DNA of 64,000 nucleotides from Pseudoalteromonas sp. 3D05. GTDB lineage: Bacteria > Pseudomonadota > Gammaproteobacteria > Enterobacterales > Alteromonadaceae. The DNA lies in contig NZ_PDUS01000013.1 of the NCBI RefSeq assembly GCF_002723455.1, positions 1 through 64,000 of the forward strand, read 5' to 3'. The notes below the pieces were generated by a model. It saw only the letters and a program-made list of their open reading frames with translations. It was not told where the DNA came from and did not search any database. The position numbers and the translations under genes were made by a program. Below, piece after piece: positions 27,615 to 35,943 of the stretch. The first letter of the stretch is position 1; every line of letters begins with the position of its first letter.

Positions 27615-29909
27615 ATGAGTGATACAGATACCTTGCTGATGCAAGGAATTGAGCAACAAACAATGGGGCGTTTTACTGAAGACGCTTATTTGAATTATTC
27701 CATGTATGTGATCATGGATAGAGCATTGCCACATATTGGTGATGGCTTAAAACCAGTTCAGCGTCGTATTATTTATGCTATGAGTGAGCTGGGTTTATCA
27801 GCTGCGGCTAAATATAAAAAATCAGCGCGTACCGTTGGTGATGTACTTGGTAAATATCATCCCCATGGTGACAGTGCCTGTTACGAAGCTATGGTGTTAA
27901 TGGCGCAACCATTTTCATACCGATATCCGCTCGTGGATGGACAAGGCAACTGGGGTGCTGCAGATGACCCTAAATCATTTGCTGCAATGCGTTATACGGA
28001 AGCGCGTTTATCTAAGTTTTCAGAAGTATTACTAAAAGAGCTAGGCCAAGGCACTGTTGATTGGACCCCAAACTTTGACGGTACAATGAATGAGCCGCAG
28101 GTGCTACCAGCTCGTCTGCCGCATATACTCCTTAACGGTATTACAGGTATTGCAGTCGGTATGGCCACCGACATTCCACCTCACAATGTACGTGAGGTGG
28201 CTAGTGCGTGCTGCTTATTGCTTGATAAACCTAAAACAGAACTTAACGAGATTTTAGAACTCGTTCACGCGCCTGACTACCCAACAGACGCTGAAATAAT
28301 CACGCCAAAAGCTGATATTCAAAAAATTTATCAAACAGGGCGTGGTTCTATAAAAATGCGCGCTGTGTATACCCAGGAGCAAGGTGATATTGTGATCACT
28401 GCGTTGCCGCATCAGTGTTCTGGTAGTAAGGTACTTGAGCAAATTGCAGCTCAGATGAACGCAAAAAAATTGCCAATGGTGGCTGATTTACGTGATGAAT
28501 CAGATCACGAAAACCCAACACGCATCGTTATTATCCCGCGGTCAAATCGAATAAAAGCAGAGCCACTAATGGCGCATTTATTTGCTACTACCGATCTTGA
28601 AAAAAATTACCGTGTTAACTTAAACATGCTCGGCCTTGATGGTCGTCCACAAGTAAAAGACTTACGCAGTATTTTAACTGAATGGCTGGTATTTAGACGT
28701 GAAACAGTACGTCGTCGCTTGCAGCATCGTTTGGATAAAGTTCTCGCTCGTTTACATATATTAGAAGGTTTATTAGCGGCCTTTTTAAATATTGACGAAG
28801 TGATTGAAATAATTCGTACTGAAGATAAGCCAAAACCTGTTTTGATGGAGCGTTTCGACATCTCTGAAATTCAGGCTGAAGCGATTTTAGAGTTAAAGTT
28901 ACGTCACTTAGCAAAACTTGAAGAGTTTAAAATTCGTGGTGAACAAGACGAGTTAGCAAAAGAACGTGACAAGCTTGAACTTACTTTAGGCTCAGATCGT
29001 CGTATGTCGACATTACTGAAAAAAGAAATTCAAGAAGCCGCTGAACTCTATGGTGATGAGCGCCGCTCACCAGTTGTTGAACGTATTGAAGCAAAAGCAT
29101 TGAGCGAAAAAGACCTTATCCCATCAGAGTCAGTAACCGTAGTGCTTTCTGAAAAAGGCTGGGCACGTGTTGGTAAAGGCCATGATATAGATGTTGAAGG
29201 TCTTAACTACCGAGCGGGTGATGAGTACAAAGCGTCGGCCCGGGGTAAGAGCAATCAACCCGCAGTATTTTTAGACTCTGCAGGGCGAGCATTTGCCACT
29301 GATGCGCACGGTTTGCCTTCAGCACGCAGTCAAGGTGAGCCAATGACAGGGCGCTTTAATCTAACTACAGGTGCTAATTTTGAGCACGTTGTAATGGGAG
29401 AAGATAAGCAAGTCTTACTAATGGCTTCAGACGCTGGCTATGGTTTTATTACTGATTTTATCGATTTAGTGAGTAAGAATAAAAATGGTAAAGCGCTAGT
29501 TAGTGTGCCAAAAGGTGGACAGTTATTAGCACCTATTCGGGTTAATGATGTAGCGACAGATTACTGTATGGCGATCTCAAACGAAGGCCGGATGCTACTG
29601 TTCCCACTTCGTGATTTGCCAAAATTAGGCAAAGGTAAAGGCAATAAAATAATTTCTATCCCAAGTGCAAAAGTACAAGCCCGTGAAGAGTTTGTAAAAG
29701 TACTCGCTGTTGTGCCGCAAGGTTCGAGCGTGACATTGCACGCAGGTAAGCGAAAGTTAACGCTTAAACCCAGCGATCTTGAACATTATCATGGCGAGCG
29801 CGGGCGCAGAGGTAATAAATTACCCAGAGGCTTGCAGCGCGTAGATGAAGCTGAAGTTGAACTTACTATCTCCAATGATGGTGAAGCTGAACAAAGTAGT
29901 TTAGAGTAA
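27615..29909 (+). CDS. parC: DNA topoisomerase IV subunit A
   Basis: This encodes 764 residues from the ATG at 27615 (TTG at 27612 is not needed; AGGTAGGC lies upstream). The breakage-reunion domain carries the active-site Tyr127 (AAMRYTEAR). At the quinolone-resistance positions Ser87 and Glu91 (E. coli Ser80/Glu84 equivalents) the sensitive-type residues are present. The C-terminal beta-pinwheel follows. It pairs with parE upstream. Confidence 0.97.
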   Translation: MSDTDTLLMQGIEQQTMGRFTEDAYLNYSMYVIMDRALPHIGDGLKPVQRRIIYAMSELGLSAAAKYKKSARTVGDVLGKYHPHGDSACYEAMVLMAQPFSYRYPLVDGQGNWGAADDPKSFAAMRYTEARLSKFSEVLLKELGQGTVDWTPNFDGTMNEPQVLPARLPHILLNGITGIAVGMATDIPPHNVREVASACCLLLDKPKTELNEILELVHAPDYPTDAEIITPKADIQKIYQTGRGSIKMRAVYTQEQGDIVITALPHQCSGSKVLEQIAAQMNAKKLPMVADLRDESDHENPTRIVIIPRSNRIKAEPLMAHLFATTDLEKNYRVNLNMLGLDGRPQVKDLRSILTEWLVFRRETVRRRLQHRLDKVLARLHILEGLLAAFLNIDEVIEIIRTEDKPKPVLMERFDISEIQAEAILELKLRHLAKLEEFKIRGEQDELAKERDKLELTLGSDRRMSTLLKKEIQEAAELYGDERRSPVVERIEAKALSEKDLIPSESVTVVLSEKGWARVGKGHDIDVEGLNYRAGDEYKASARGKSNQPAVFLDSAGRAFATDAHGLPSARSQGEPMTGRFNLTTGANFEHVVMGEDKQVLLMASDAGYGFITDFIDLVSKNKNGKALVSVPKGGQLLAPIRVNDVATDYCMAISNEGRMLLFPLRDLPKLGKGKGNKIISIPSAKVQAREEFVKVLAVVPQGSSVTLHAGKRKLTLKPSDLEHYHGERGRRGNKLPRGLQRVDEAEVELTISNDGEAEQSSLE

Positions 29910-29949
29910 TTTTACGCTAAAGCTAGCTTATCATTACACTCATTAAGAG

Positions 29950-29971
29950 ACCTGCATTTGCAGGTTTTTTT
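29950..29971 (+). terminator. Terminator after parC
   Basis: ACCTGC/GCAGGT with a four-base loop is followed by seven T, about 40 nt after the parC stop. Confidence 0.85.
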
Positions 29972-30106
29972 ATGTTTGTAACTTTTTTGTTCCTAAAAAG
30001 TTTACATTTTGTACCTAATAGTTTTAACTATTGGCGGTCTTCAGTTATGTGATTAAATAGCAGTAGTTAACATGGAGTTGTAAGTTTTTTATAAGGAATA
30101 AAGTAT

Positions 30107-30898
30107 ATGTATTTTAAAATTTTAGCTTTTACATTGTGCGCAGTGAGTTTGGTTGGTTGCTCAGAACACGATGAGGAATATTACGCAGGTAACCTTGAAG
30201 CAGCTCAAACAAAAGTAAAAGAGTGCGAAGAGCGCACAAAGCAAGCTTTTATCGAAAAAGACAAAGATAAACTACAGTCAATATCAGAGGATAAAGAATG
30301 TATAGCGGCAGATAAGATCTATCGAATTCACAAAAGTAAATTAAGAAAGATTGAACATGAGCAACAGCAGGAAAGGCTAAAAAAAGAGCAAGAGGAGAAA
30401 TCTAAAAAGTTCGACGCTGAGTACAAAAAACATATTACCGAGCTTGAAACCTTACCCTATACTGATTTTTTAGTTGTTCAAGAGCAACACTGTAAACGCC
30501 TTACCTTTGAAAAAGTAAAACCTATTTGTAAAGCTTTTAATGAGTTAAAACCAATTAAAGAAAATGAACAAATTAATATTTTAAAGCAAAAGTATAAAGA
30601 TAAGGAGCTAGAGGATTATAAAGACGGAGTTTGTAAGGGTCTTTCTTTTGATAAAATTCAATGCAGCTTGAGTAAGCAAGCAGTTCGTGAACAGCGAGAA
30701 GAAATAAAAACTTATTACCTTGATAATAGGGATGCCCTAAAAAAAGATTTTAATGAGTGCTCTAATAGATATTCAGCGTTTAGAAAAGCTGGCAAACATC
30801 GCGAGGCAACGCAATCTCTAAAAGAATACAAATGCCAAATGGTAGGTAAAGCCGCTAGAGAGCTCAAAGTATACAGCTTTAAAAAACCAATTAGTTAG
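30107..30898 (+). CDS. EexN-like Lys-rich lipoprotein
   Basis: This encodes 263 residues with a lipoprotein signal (lipobox LVGC at Cys18). After the Cys comes EYYAGNLEAAQTKVKECEE, which resembles the N-terminus of EexN lipoproteins, known from conjugative plasmids where they are linked to entry exclusion. A Lys/Glu-rich coiled-coil region follows, then two similar Cys blocks (CKRLTFEKVKPIC and CKGLSFDKIQC). No conjugation genes are near. Function unknown; the EexN resemblance covers mainly the N-terminus. Confidence 0.62.
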   Translation: MYFKILAFTLCAVSLVGCSEHDEEYYAGNLEAAQTKVKECEERTKQAFIEKDKDKLQSISEDKECIAADKIYRIHKSKLRKIEHEQQQERLKKEQEEKSKKFDAEYKKHITELETLPYTDFLVVQEQHCKRLTFEKVKPICKAFNELKPIKENEQINILKQKYKDKELEDYKDGVCKGLSFDKIQCSLSKQAVREQREEIKTYYLDNRDALKKDFNECSNRYSAFRKAGKHREATQSLKEYKCQMVGKAARELKVYSFKKPIS

Positions 30899-30996
30899 TA
30901 TCAAGATAAATTTTAAGCGTACATGTGTGCGCTTAACTCTCGTTATACAGCCTAAATAACGCTATAATGCGTTTTAGAACGTAGAGGAGAATTCTG

Positions 30997-31710
30997 TTGT
31001 TAGCTTTTATCCGTATTTTAATCATGGCTTTGTTTATATTAGTAAGTTGTTTTTGTGGCTTATTACTGTGTGTAGTTAAACCCTTTCATAAGAACAATGT
31101 GCATGTAATTTCAAGTTGGTTTGGCTCAATGGCTAAAATGTTGGGTGTAAAGGTTGTTATTACTCGCCACCCTGATGCGCAAAATTCTGGCCCAGCTGTG
31201 TATGTTGCAAACCATCAAAACAATTATGACTTATTTACAATACCCGCTGCAGTGCCGCAAAGCTGCGTTAGCTTGGGTAAAAAAAGTTTGAAGTGGATCC
31301 CATTTTTTGGGCAGCTTTATTGGCTATCAGGTAACATACTCATTGATAGAGGTAATCGTTCGAAAGCCGCAGGAACTATTTCTAAAACAGCTGAAAAAAT
31401 TAAACAAAAAGGATTGTCTATTTGGATGTTTCCAGAGGGCACTCGAAGCTATGGACGCGGCTTACTGCCATTTAAAACAGGGGCATTTCATACTGCTATG
31501 AATGCAAGTGTACCTGTTGTACCTGTTTGTATGAGCACAACAGACAAAACCATTAAGCTAAATCGTTGGGACAATGGTACAATCTATATTGACATGTTAG
31601 CACCTCAGCACCTTGATAAAGAAATCGGTGCGCGTGAACACGCAAGTCGTATTCATACTATGATGGCTGCTAGAATAACCGAATTAGATGCCCAAGTGAG
31701 AGAAAAGTAA
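30997..31710 (+). CDS. plsC: 1-acylglycerol-3-phosphate O-acyltransferase (PlsC)
   Basis: This encodes 237 residues. It acylates lysophosphatidic acid to phosphatidic acid. An N-terminal membrane span (1-28) is followed by the HxxxxD motif (His73, Asp78 in NHQNNYD) and the FPEGTRS substrate motif. It starts with TTG, 7 nt after a strong AGGAGA. The next gene, rraB, overlaps its stop by 1 nt. Confidence 0.95.
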   Translation: MLAFIRILIMALFILVSCFCGLLLCVVKPFHKNNVHVISSWFGSMAKMLGVKVVITRHPDAQNSGPAVYVANHQNNYDLFTIPAAVPQSCVSLGKKSLKWIPFFGQLYWLSGNILIDRGNRSKAAGTISKTAEKIKQKGLSIWMFPEGTRSYGRGLLPFKTGAFHTAMNASVPVVPVCMSTTDKTIKLNRWDNGTIYIDMLAPQHLDKEIGAREHASRIHTMMAARITELDAQVREK

Positions 31711-32045
31711 TGGAAAATTGGCGTGAAATTAGTGAAGACATCGTCTCTTCTTTATTAGAAGATGGTTCTGATCCTGAAATTCTTTACGAAGTAGAGCACC
31801 ACTTTGTTTGTGAAGACTTTGTAAAGCTTGAACAAGCAGCGCTAGCGGCATTTAAACTTGGCTATGACGTTGAAGAGCCAGCTGAGCTAGAGCTTGAAGA
31901 TGGTGCAAAAATCTGGGGTTTTGACATTGTTGTTGAAGCCGAACTTGATGTTGAAGTAATCATGGAAGATGTTGATAAGCTTGCACAGCTTGCTATCGAT
32001 ACAGGCGTTGAGTACGACGGCTGGGGCACTTACTTCCAAGAATAA
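31710..32045 (+). CDS. rraB: Regulator of RNase E activity B
   Basis: This encodes 111 residues, strongly acidic, with the RraB pattern (LEDGSDPEILYEVEHHF early, VEYDGWGTYF at the end). It is thought to inhibit RNase E by binding its C-terminal scaffold. It overlaps the plsC stop codon, so the two are translationally coupled. Confidence 0.94.
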   Translation: MENWREISEDIVSSLLEDGSDPEILYEVEHHFVCEDFVKLEQAALAAFKLGYDVEEPAELELEDGAKIWGFDIVVEAELDVEVIMEDVDKLAQLAIDTGVEYDGWGTYFQE

Positions 32046-32057
32046 ATTGTGATTCCG

Positions 32058-32083
32058 CCTAGGTTCTGGAACGAGAGCCTAGG
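32058..32083 (+). repeat. Hairpin after rraB
   Basis: CCTAGGTTCT pairs with AGAGCCTAGG (one T-G wobble) across a six-base loop, 12 nt after the rraB stop. No T-run follows, so it may stabilise the 3' end rather than terminate. Confidence 0.5.
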
Positions 32084-32248
32084 TACGATTTATTACCAAC
32101 CTGCTTAATCCACTCCAACTAACTTTATGCTCGTCGCGTGATTAAAAAACTAATCCATAATTCGTATTCGGTGTTTTACCTGTAGACATTTATTGTCATT
32201 AGTTGATAATAATATATTCGATTCTATAAAAGTAACGCAACCACATTT

Positions 32249-33481
32249 ATGCTTATTTCCCTTCCTATTTCTGAGCTTGTGCCGGGTATGTTTGTAGACA
32301 GTGTCAGCAAGCAATATGAAGGTGTTGATAGCATAAAGATAAAAACACGTGGTTTAGTTCGTGATAAGTCGATTATTAAACGACTAGTCGCTGAAGGTGT
32401 TGCTGAGCTGGTTATAGATTTCACCCAAAGCGATGTCAAGATCCCGGCTAAGTATCAACCTAAGCCACAAGCGTCCCCCGAAAAAAAGCCAGCGGTAAAA
32501 GCGAAGCCAGCAAAAGCAAAAAAAGCAAAAAAAGCAATTAGTGTTGAGCAAGAGTTTACAAAAGCAAGTGTGTCGTACGAGCAACACAATCGAAAATTAC
32601 AGAGCTTATATGGTGATGTGACCTCAGGCTTAAAAATGAACCTTGCGTTGTTAGATGATATTGCTAAAGATATTGTGGCATCAGTTTTTCGCAATCACAA
32701 TGCCATGGCAATACTAACGCGTATAAAAGATAAAGATATGTATAACTGGCGCCATATGACTAACTGCGCCATTTTAGTTACTGTTTTTGCCAAATATTTA
32801 GGTTACAAAGAAGCGATTGTACAAGAGCTTGCGATGGGGGCATTACTGCATGATTTAGGTCAAGCAAAGTTGCCTCAAGGTATTTTCTCAAAAACAGAAG
32901 AAGTGAATGACCTTGAAATGCAAGCAATCAAAAAGCATGTTGTGCAGAGCTTGGGGCTTGTTAAGGGCGAAAAAGGCATAACGCCATTGATGCTTGATAT
33001 GATAGTTAATCATCATGAACGACTTGATGGCAGTGGTTACCCACGAGGGATCAGCGCAGATAAATTAAGTCGTCCAGCACGGATCATGGCCATTGTTGAT
33101 GTGTATGATGCAATGAGCTCCGATAGGCCTCATCAACTTGGTACTGAGCCAATCAATGTGCTACGTTATTTACTCAGTAATAAAGATCTTTTTGATAGTG
33201 AGTTAGTACAACGTTTTATAAAGTGTTTAGGTGTTCACCCCGTTGGTACGGTTGTAAAATTGACTAATGAACGGTTAGGTCTAGTTACCCAAGGGAATCA
33301 GAAAAACCCAATCAAACCCAGTGTTAAAGTGTTTTATAATGCAAAGCATAACCATCACATAACACCAAAAGACGTCGATTTATCGGCAGAAGGCCATGAC
33401 TTAAAAATTATCGCAAGTATCAAGCCGCTGGATTATCAGCTTAATTTGGCTCGTTTGTTAAAAGAGCACTTGCTTGCTTAG
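32249..33481 (+). CDS. HD-GYP c-di-GMP phosphodiesterase with DUF3391 domain
   Basis: This encodes 410 residues. The N-terminus (about 1-65) matches DUF3391, common before HD-GYP domains. A Lys/Ala/Pro-rich linker (about 70-97) follows. The HD-GYP domain carries His201-Asp202 (LLHDLGQ), HHE (255-257) and GYP (263-265), all intact, so it should hydrolyse c-di-GMP. No good ribosome site is visible before the ATG, but the domain starts right there. Its 3' end overlaps the Cys-rich gene by 41 nt. Confidence 0.92.
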   Translation: MLISLPISELVPGMFVDSVSKQYEGVDSIKIKTRGLVRDKSIIKRLVAEGVAELVIDFTQSDVKIPAKYQPKPQASPEKKPAVKAKPAKAKKAKKAISVEQEFTKASVSYEQHNRKLQSLYGDVTSGLKMNLALLDDIAKDIVASVFRNHNAMAILTRIKDKDMYNWRHMTNCAILVTVFAKYLGYKEAIVQELAMGALLHDLGQAKLPQGIFSKTEEVNDLEMQAIKKHVVQSLGLVKGEKGITPLMLDMIVNHHERLDGSGYPRGISADKLSRPARIMAIVDVYDAMSSDRPHQLGTEPINVLRYLLSNKDLFDSELVQRFIKCLGVHPVGTVVKLTNERLGLVTQGNQKNPIKPSVKVFYNAKHNHHITPKDVDLSAEGHDLKIIASIKPLDYQLNLARLLKEHLLA

Positions 33482-33764
33482 TTTTTTGGCAGCTTTTTTT
33501 GGCTGAATGCTTGGCTGAGAGTAATGCGCCGCCAAAACAACTCACCATTAATACCAGCCACAGCAATGTGCCTTGCTCTGAGTGAAGAGCTGCACAGCAA
33601 CAAATTAGTGCGACAAATGCAGCTGCAATCGCACCTAGCCAATAATGATTTACGGGATTGTCGCATTCGCCAGCTCGGGTGCATGCACAATAATTTGCTT
33701 TGCAAAAACAATAAACGCTCGCACCGCAAAGAATAAGTGCCACAGCAATAAACCCAATCTCCAT
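33441..33764 (-). CDS. Small Cys-rich membrane protein
   Basis: This encodes 107 residues from the ATG at 33764. There are three hydrophobic spans (about 3-20, 43-60 and 65-83). Eleven cysteines are present; six form C-x5-C-x-C-x4-C-x-C-x5-C between Cys13 and Cys34, and a CCC run lies at 55-57. The tail is Lys-rich. No family recognised. A competing overlapping frame on the same strand lacks membrane character, so I prefer this one. It is convergent with, and overlaps, the HD-GYP gene by 41 nt. Confidence 0.6.
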   Translation of the reverse strand: MEIGFIAVALILCGASVYCFCKANYCACTRAGECDNPVNHYWLGAIAAAFVALICCCAALHSEQGTLLWLVLMVSCFGGALLSAKHSAKKSCQKTKQASALLTNEPN

Positions 33765-33881
33765 TGCTTTTCCATCCAGAATAAAACATTGCAAATAGTC
33801 TAATTGGCTACCAACAGCAAGTCAACGCAAATGATAATTAATTGCATCCGGTTGTTTTGCTATCTCATCCGATGAGTTTTA

Positions 33882-33948
33882 AAAAACTGTTACTTCGATG
33901 TTAAAAAACGGTTTTTATGTGGTTTTTTAACGAATTGTTACAGTTTTT
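33882..33948. promoter_or_regulatory. Nested inverted repeats upstream of the fadL-like gene
   Basis: An outer pair AAAAACTGT/ACAGTTTTT (33882-33890 and 33940-33948) encloses an inner perfect pair GTTAAAAAAC/GTTTTTTAAC (33900-33909 and 33922-33931). They lie 120-190 nt upstream of the porin start, a plausible operator region. No specific regulator is identified. Confidence 0.45.
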
Positions 33949-34004
33949 CGATAAAAATTAAGGTAGTGTAGCAAGGTTTTGAATATAGTAACTTGATCCT
34001 AAAT

Positions 34005-34056
34005 AACCTGTACGCAGGTTAAAAATAACACACATGGGTATCCAAACTTTGTTTGG
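34005..34056 (+). promoter_or_regulatory. Two leader hairpins before the fadL-like gene
   Basis: AACCTG/CAGGTT (34005-34020) and CCAAAC/GTTTGG (34042-34056) form two short hairpins just upstream of the ribosome site AAGGAAACACA. They may stabilise or control the mRNA. This is inference. Confidence 0.45.
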
Positions 34057-34069
34057 TTAAGGAAACACA

Positions 34070-35338
34070 ATGAAATTTACTAAAACTCTTATCGCAGCAT
34101 CGCTTGCTGTTATATCTGCTGACAGCTTTGCCGCTGCCTTTCAGTTAGCAGAGCAAAATGCATCAGGCCTTGGACGCGCATACGCAGGTGAAGCATCTGT
34201 TGCCGATGATGCTTCGGTCGTAGCACGTAACCCTGCGTTAATGTCAGTTTTTAAAGAAAAGCAACTCAGTGTCGCAGGTATTGCGGTAATTCCTGATGTC
34301 AGTTTGCGTGGCACAGAAGCGAACAATGCATCAACAAATCCAAATCAATTAAATGATAGCAGCATTGCGCCTTCAGCAGTTATTCCAGCGGGCTACTTTG
34401 TTATGCCTGTAGATGACAAATTTTCAATCGGTTTTGGCGCTTTTTCTAACTTTGGTTTAGCTACCGAGTTCGATGCGGATTACCCTGCAGGTCAATTAGC
34501 GGGTGAAACGGAAATTGTTACTGTTAATATGAACGTCAGTGGTTCATATAAAATCAACGAACAGTTTAGCGTTGGTTTAGGCCTAAATTATATTTATGCT
34601 GATGCAAAAATTATTCGTAACTTTGGTGCAAACCCGTTCGGTGTGCCAGCTCAAACAGAAGCAGTTCATTTAGAAGGTGACGATACAGGCTTTGGTTGGA
34701 ACGTGGGTGCAATGTACCAGCTAGATCAAAATAGCCGTTTTGGGTTTAACTACCGCAGTGAAACTGATATTACCTTTGACGGTCAATATTCAAATCAACT
34801 GCCTGCGTCAGCGCCATTTAATGGTCTTGCTGGTGCAAGTATTCCAGGCAGTGTGGAAATCACTTTACCAGCAATTGCTGAGTTTTCTGGCTCTCATCAG
34901 TTAGATGGTAAAACAGGTCTGCATTACAGTGTAATGTGGACTGGTTGGGAAAGCTTTGACAAGCTAGAAGCACAAGTTGAAGGCCTTAATAAGCCTGTAT
35001 TCTCAAAAGAAGAGAACTTCTCTGACGCAATGCGTTACTCAATCGGTGCTGATTACCAGTTCAACGATGCTGTATTATTGCGTGCCGGTATTGCCTATGA
35101 TGAGTCACCTGCAGATAAGAACCACATGTCTATCTCTATTCCAGATACAGACCGTTTTTGGTACTCGTTTGGTGTTAACTACACAATGAGCGAGCAATCA
35201 AACTTAGATATCGGTATGAGTATTTTACGTGGTAAAACGCAAAAGTTCACTGAGCCTGATAACTTAGGGCAACAGTGGGGGTTTGAGTCAAATGGCCACG
35301 CATATTTATTTGGTGCGCAGTATAACTACACGTTTTAA
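34070..35338 (+). CDS. FadL-family outer membrane fatty acid transporter
   Basis: This encodes 422 residues with a signal peptide (about 1-21, ending SFA). The mature N-terminus AAFQLAEQNASGLGRAYAG is the hallmark of OmpP1/FadL/TodX porins, where it forms part of the hatch. The remainder is a repeated beta-strand barrel ending in YNYTF (terminal Phe). It should import long-chain fatty acids or other hydrophobic compounds. A bidirectional terminator follows. Confidence 0.93.
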   Translation: MKFTKTLIAASLAVISADSFAAAFQLAEQNASGLGRAYAGEASVADDASVVARNPALMSVFKEKQLSVAGIAVIPDVSLRGTEANNASTNPNQLNDSSIAPSAVIPAGYFVMPVDDKFSIGFGAFSNFGLATEFDADYPAGQLAGETEIVTVNMNVSGSYKINEQFSVGLGLNYIYADAKIIRNFGANPFGVPAQTEAVHLEGDDTGFGWNVGAMYQLDQNSRFGFNYRSETDITFDGQYSNQLPASAPFNGLAGASIPGSVEITLPAIAEFSGSHQLDGKTGLHYSVMWTGWESFDKLEAQVEGLNKPVFSKEENFSDAMRYSIGADYQFNDAVLLRAGIAYDESPADKNHMSISIPDTDRFWYSFGVNYTMSEQSNLDIGMSILRGKTQKFTEPDNLGQQWGFESNGHAYLFGAQYNYTF

Positions 35339-35355
35339 GTGAGTTAATAAAAATT

Positions 35356-35380
35356 AAAGGCAGCTTTCGCTGCCTTTTTT
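35356..35380. terminator. Bidirectional terminator between the fadL-like gene and a barrel gene
   Basis: AAAGGCAGC/GCTGCCTTT with a TTTC loop is followed by T-rich sequence on the plus strand and by TTTAATTTTT on the minus strand. It serves the convergent genes on both sides. Confidence 0.82.
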
Positions 35381-35822
35381 AAAATTGATACCCAATGTGT
35401 ATCCCGACGGTGCCTTCTATTTGTTCAGTGTCTTTCTTTTCACAAAACACTAAACAGTCCCCGTCTTCTTCTTTTACACCTGCGCTTAAGCCTAGTATCC
35501 AGCTCGTATTATCAATACCCTGGAAATAGTAATTTAACTTAGCAACAACATAGCCATCTTCAGCAACGGCAACCTGTTGACCAGCACTTAGACCGACAGT
35601 GGTATGTGCTGACAAAGAGTACTCGTAACCGAGTGAATAGCCAATAACACCTACGGCAGCAGAAAGCGCCTGTGAATCGTCAATTGAATATTTGTATTTA
35701 ACCCCAGCATGACCGCCAAACTCATAAAACCCAGCGCCAGCAGAGAATGTATTTTTTGCCATAACTGAAGTACAGCAAAATGATATAGCCAATAGTGCTG
35801 ATATAAAGAGTGTATTTTTCAC
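35379..35822 (-). CDS. Small outer-membrane beta-barrel protein, unknown function
   Basis: This encodes about 147 residues from the GTG at 35822, which is preceded by AGGA and starts a clear signal peptide (ending VMA). The mature part alternates hydrophobic and polar residues and ends in GYQF, a terminal Phe as in barrel proteins. Two Cys (CLVFC) may form a disulfide. No specific family recognised. Confidence 0.72.
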   Translation of the reverse strand: MKNTLFISALLAISFCCTSVMAKNTFSAGAGFYEFGGHAGVKYKYSIDDSQALSAAVGVIGYSLGYEYSLSAHTTVGLSAGQQVAVAEDGYVVAKLNYYFQGIDNTSWILGLSAGVKEEDGDCLVFCEKKDTEQIEGTVGIHIGYQF

Positions 35823-35890
35823 TGTTAAATGATTCCTGTGATTTATAATTATCACGGAAAGTATAAGTGGGTGGACTTTAAATAGAAACA

Positions 35891-35918
35891 AAAAAGCGAG
35901 CTATAAAGCTCGCTTTTT
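35891..35918 (-). terminator. Terminator of valS
   Basis: GCGAGCT/AGCTCGC flanked by A and T runs, about 26 nt past the valS stop on the minus strand and followed by six T. Confidence 0.85.
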
Positions 35919-35943
35919 CAGAAAGGTAAATTAGCGTCAGTGC

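Noticed and set aside
27870..27890. Quinolone-resistance change in parC
   Set aside because: The expected Ser and Glu are present at the hot-spot positions.
33478..33789. 103-codon minus-strand frame overlapping the Cys-rich membrane gene
   Set aside because: Its product lacks membrane character; the adjacent frame encodes clear spans and has a better start.
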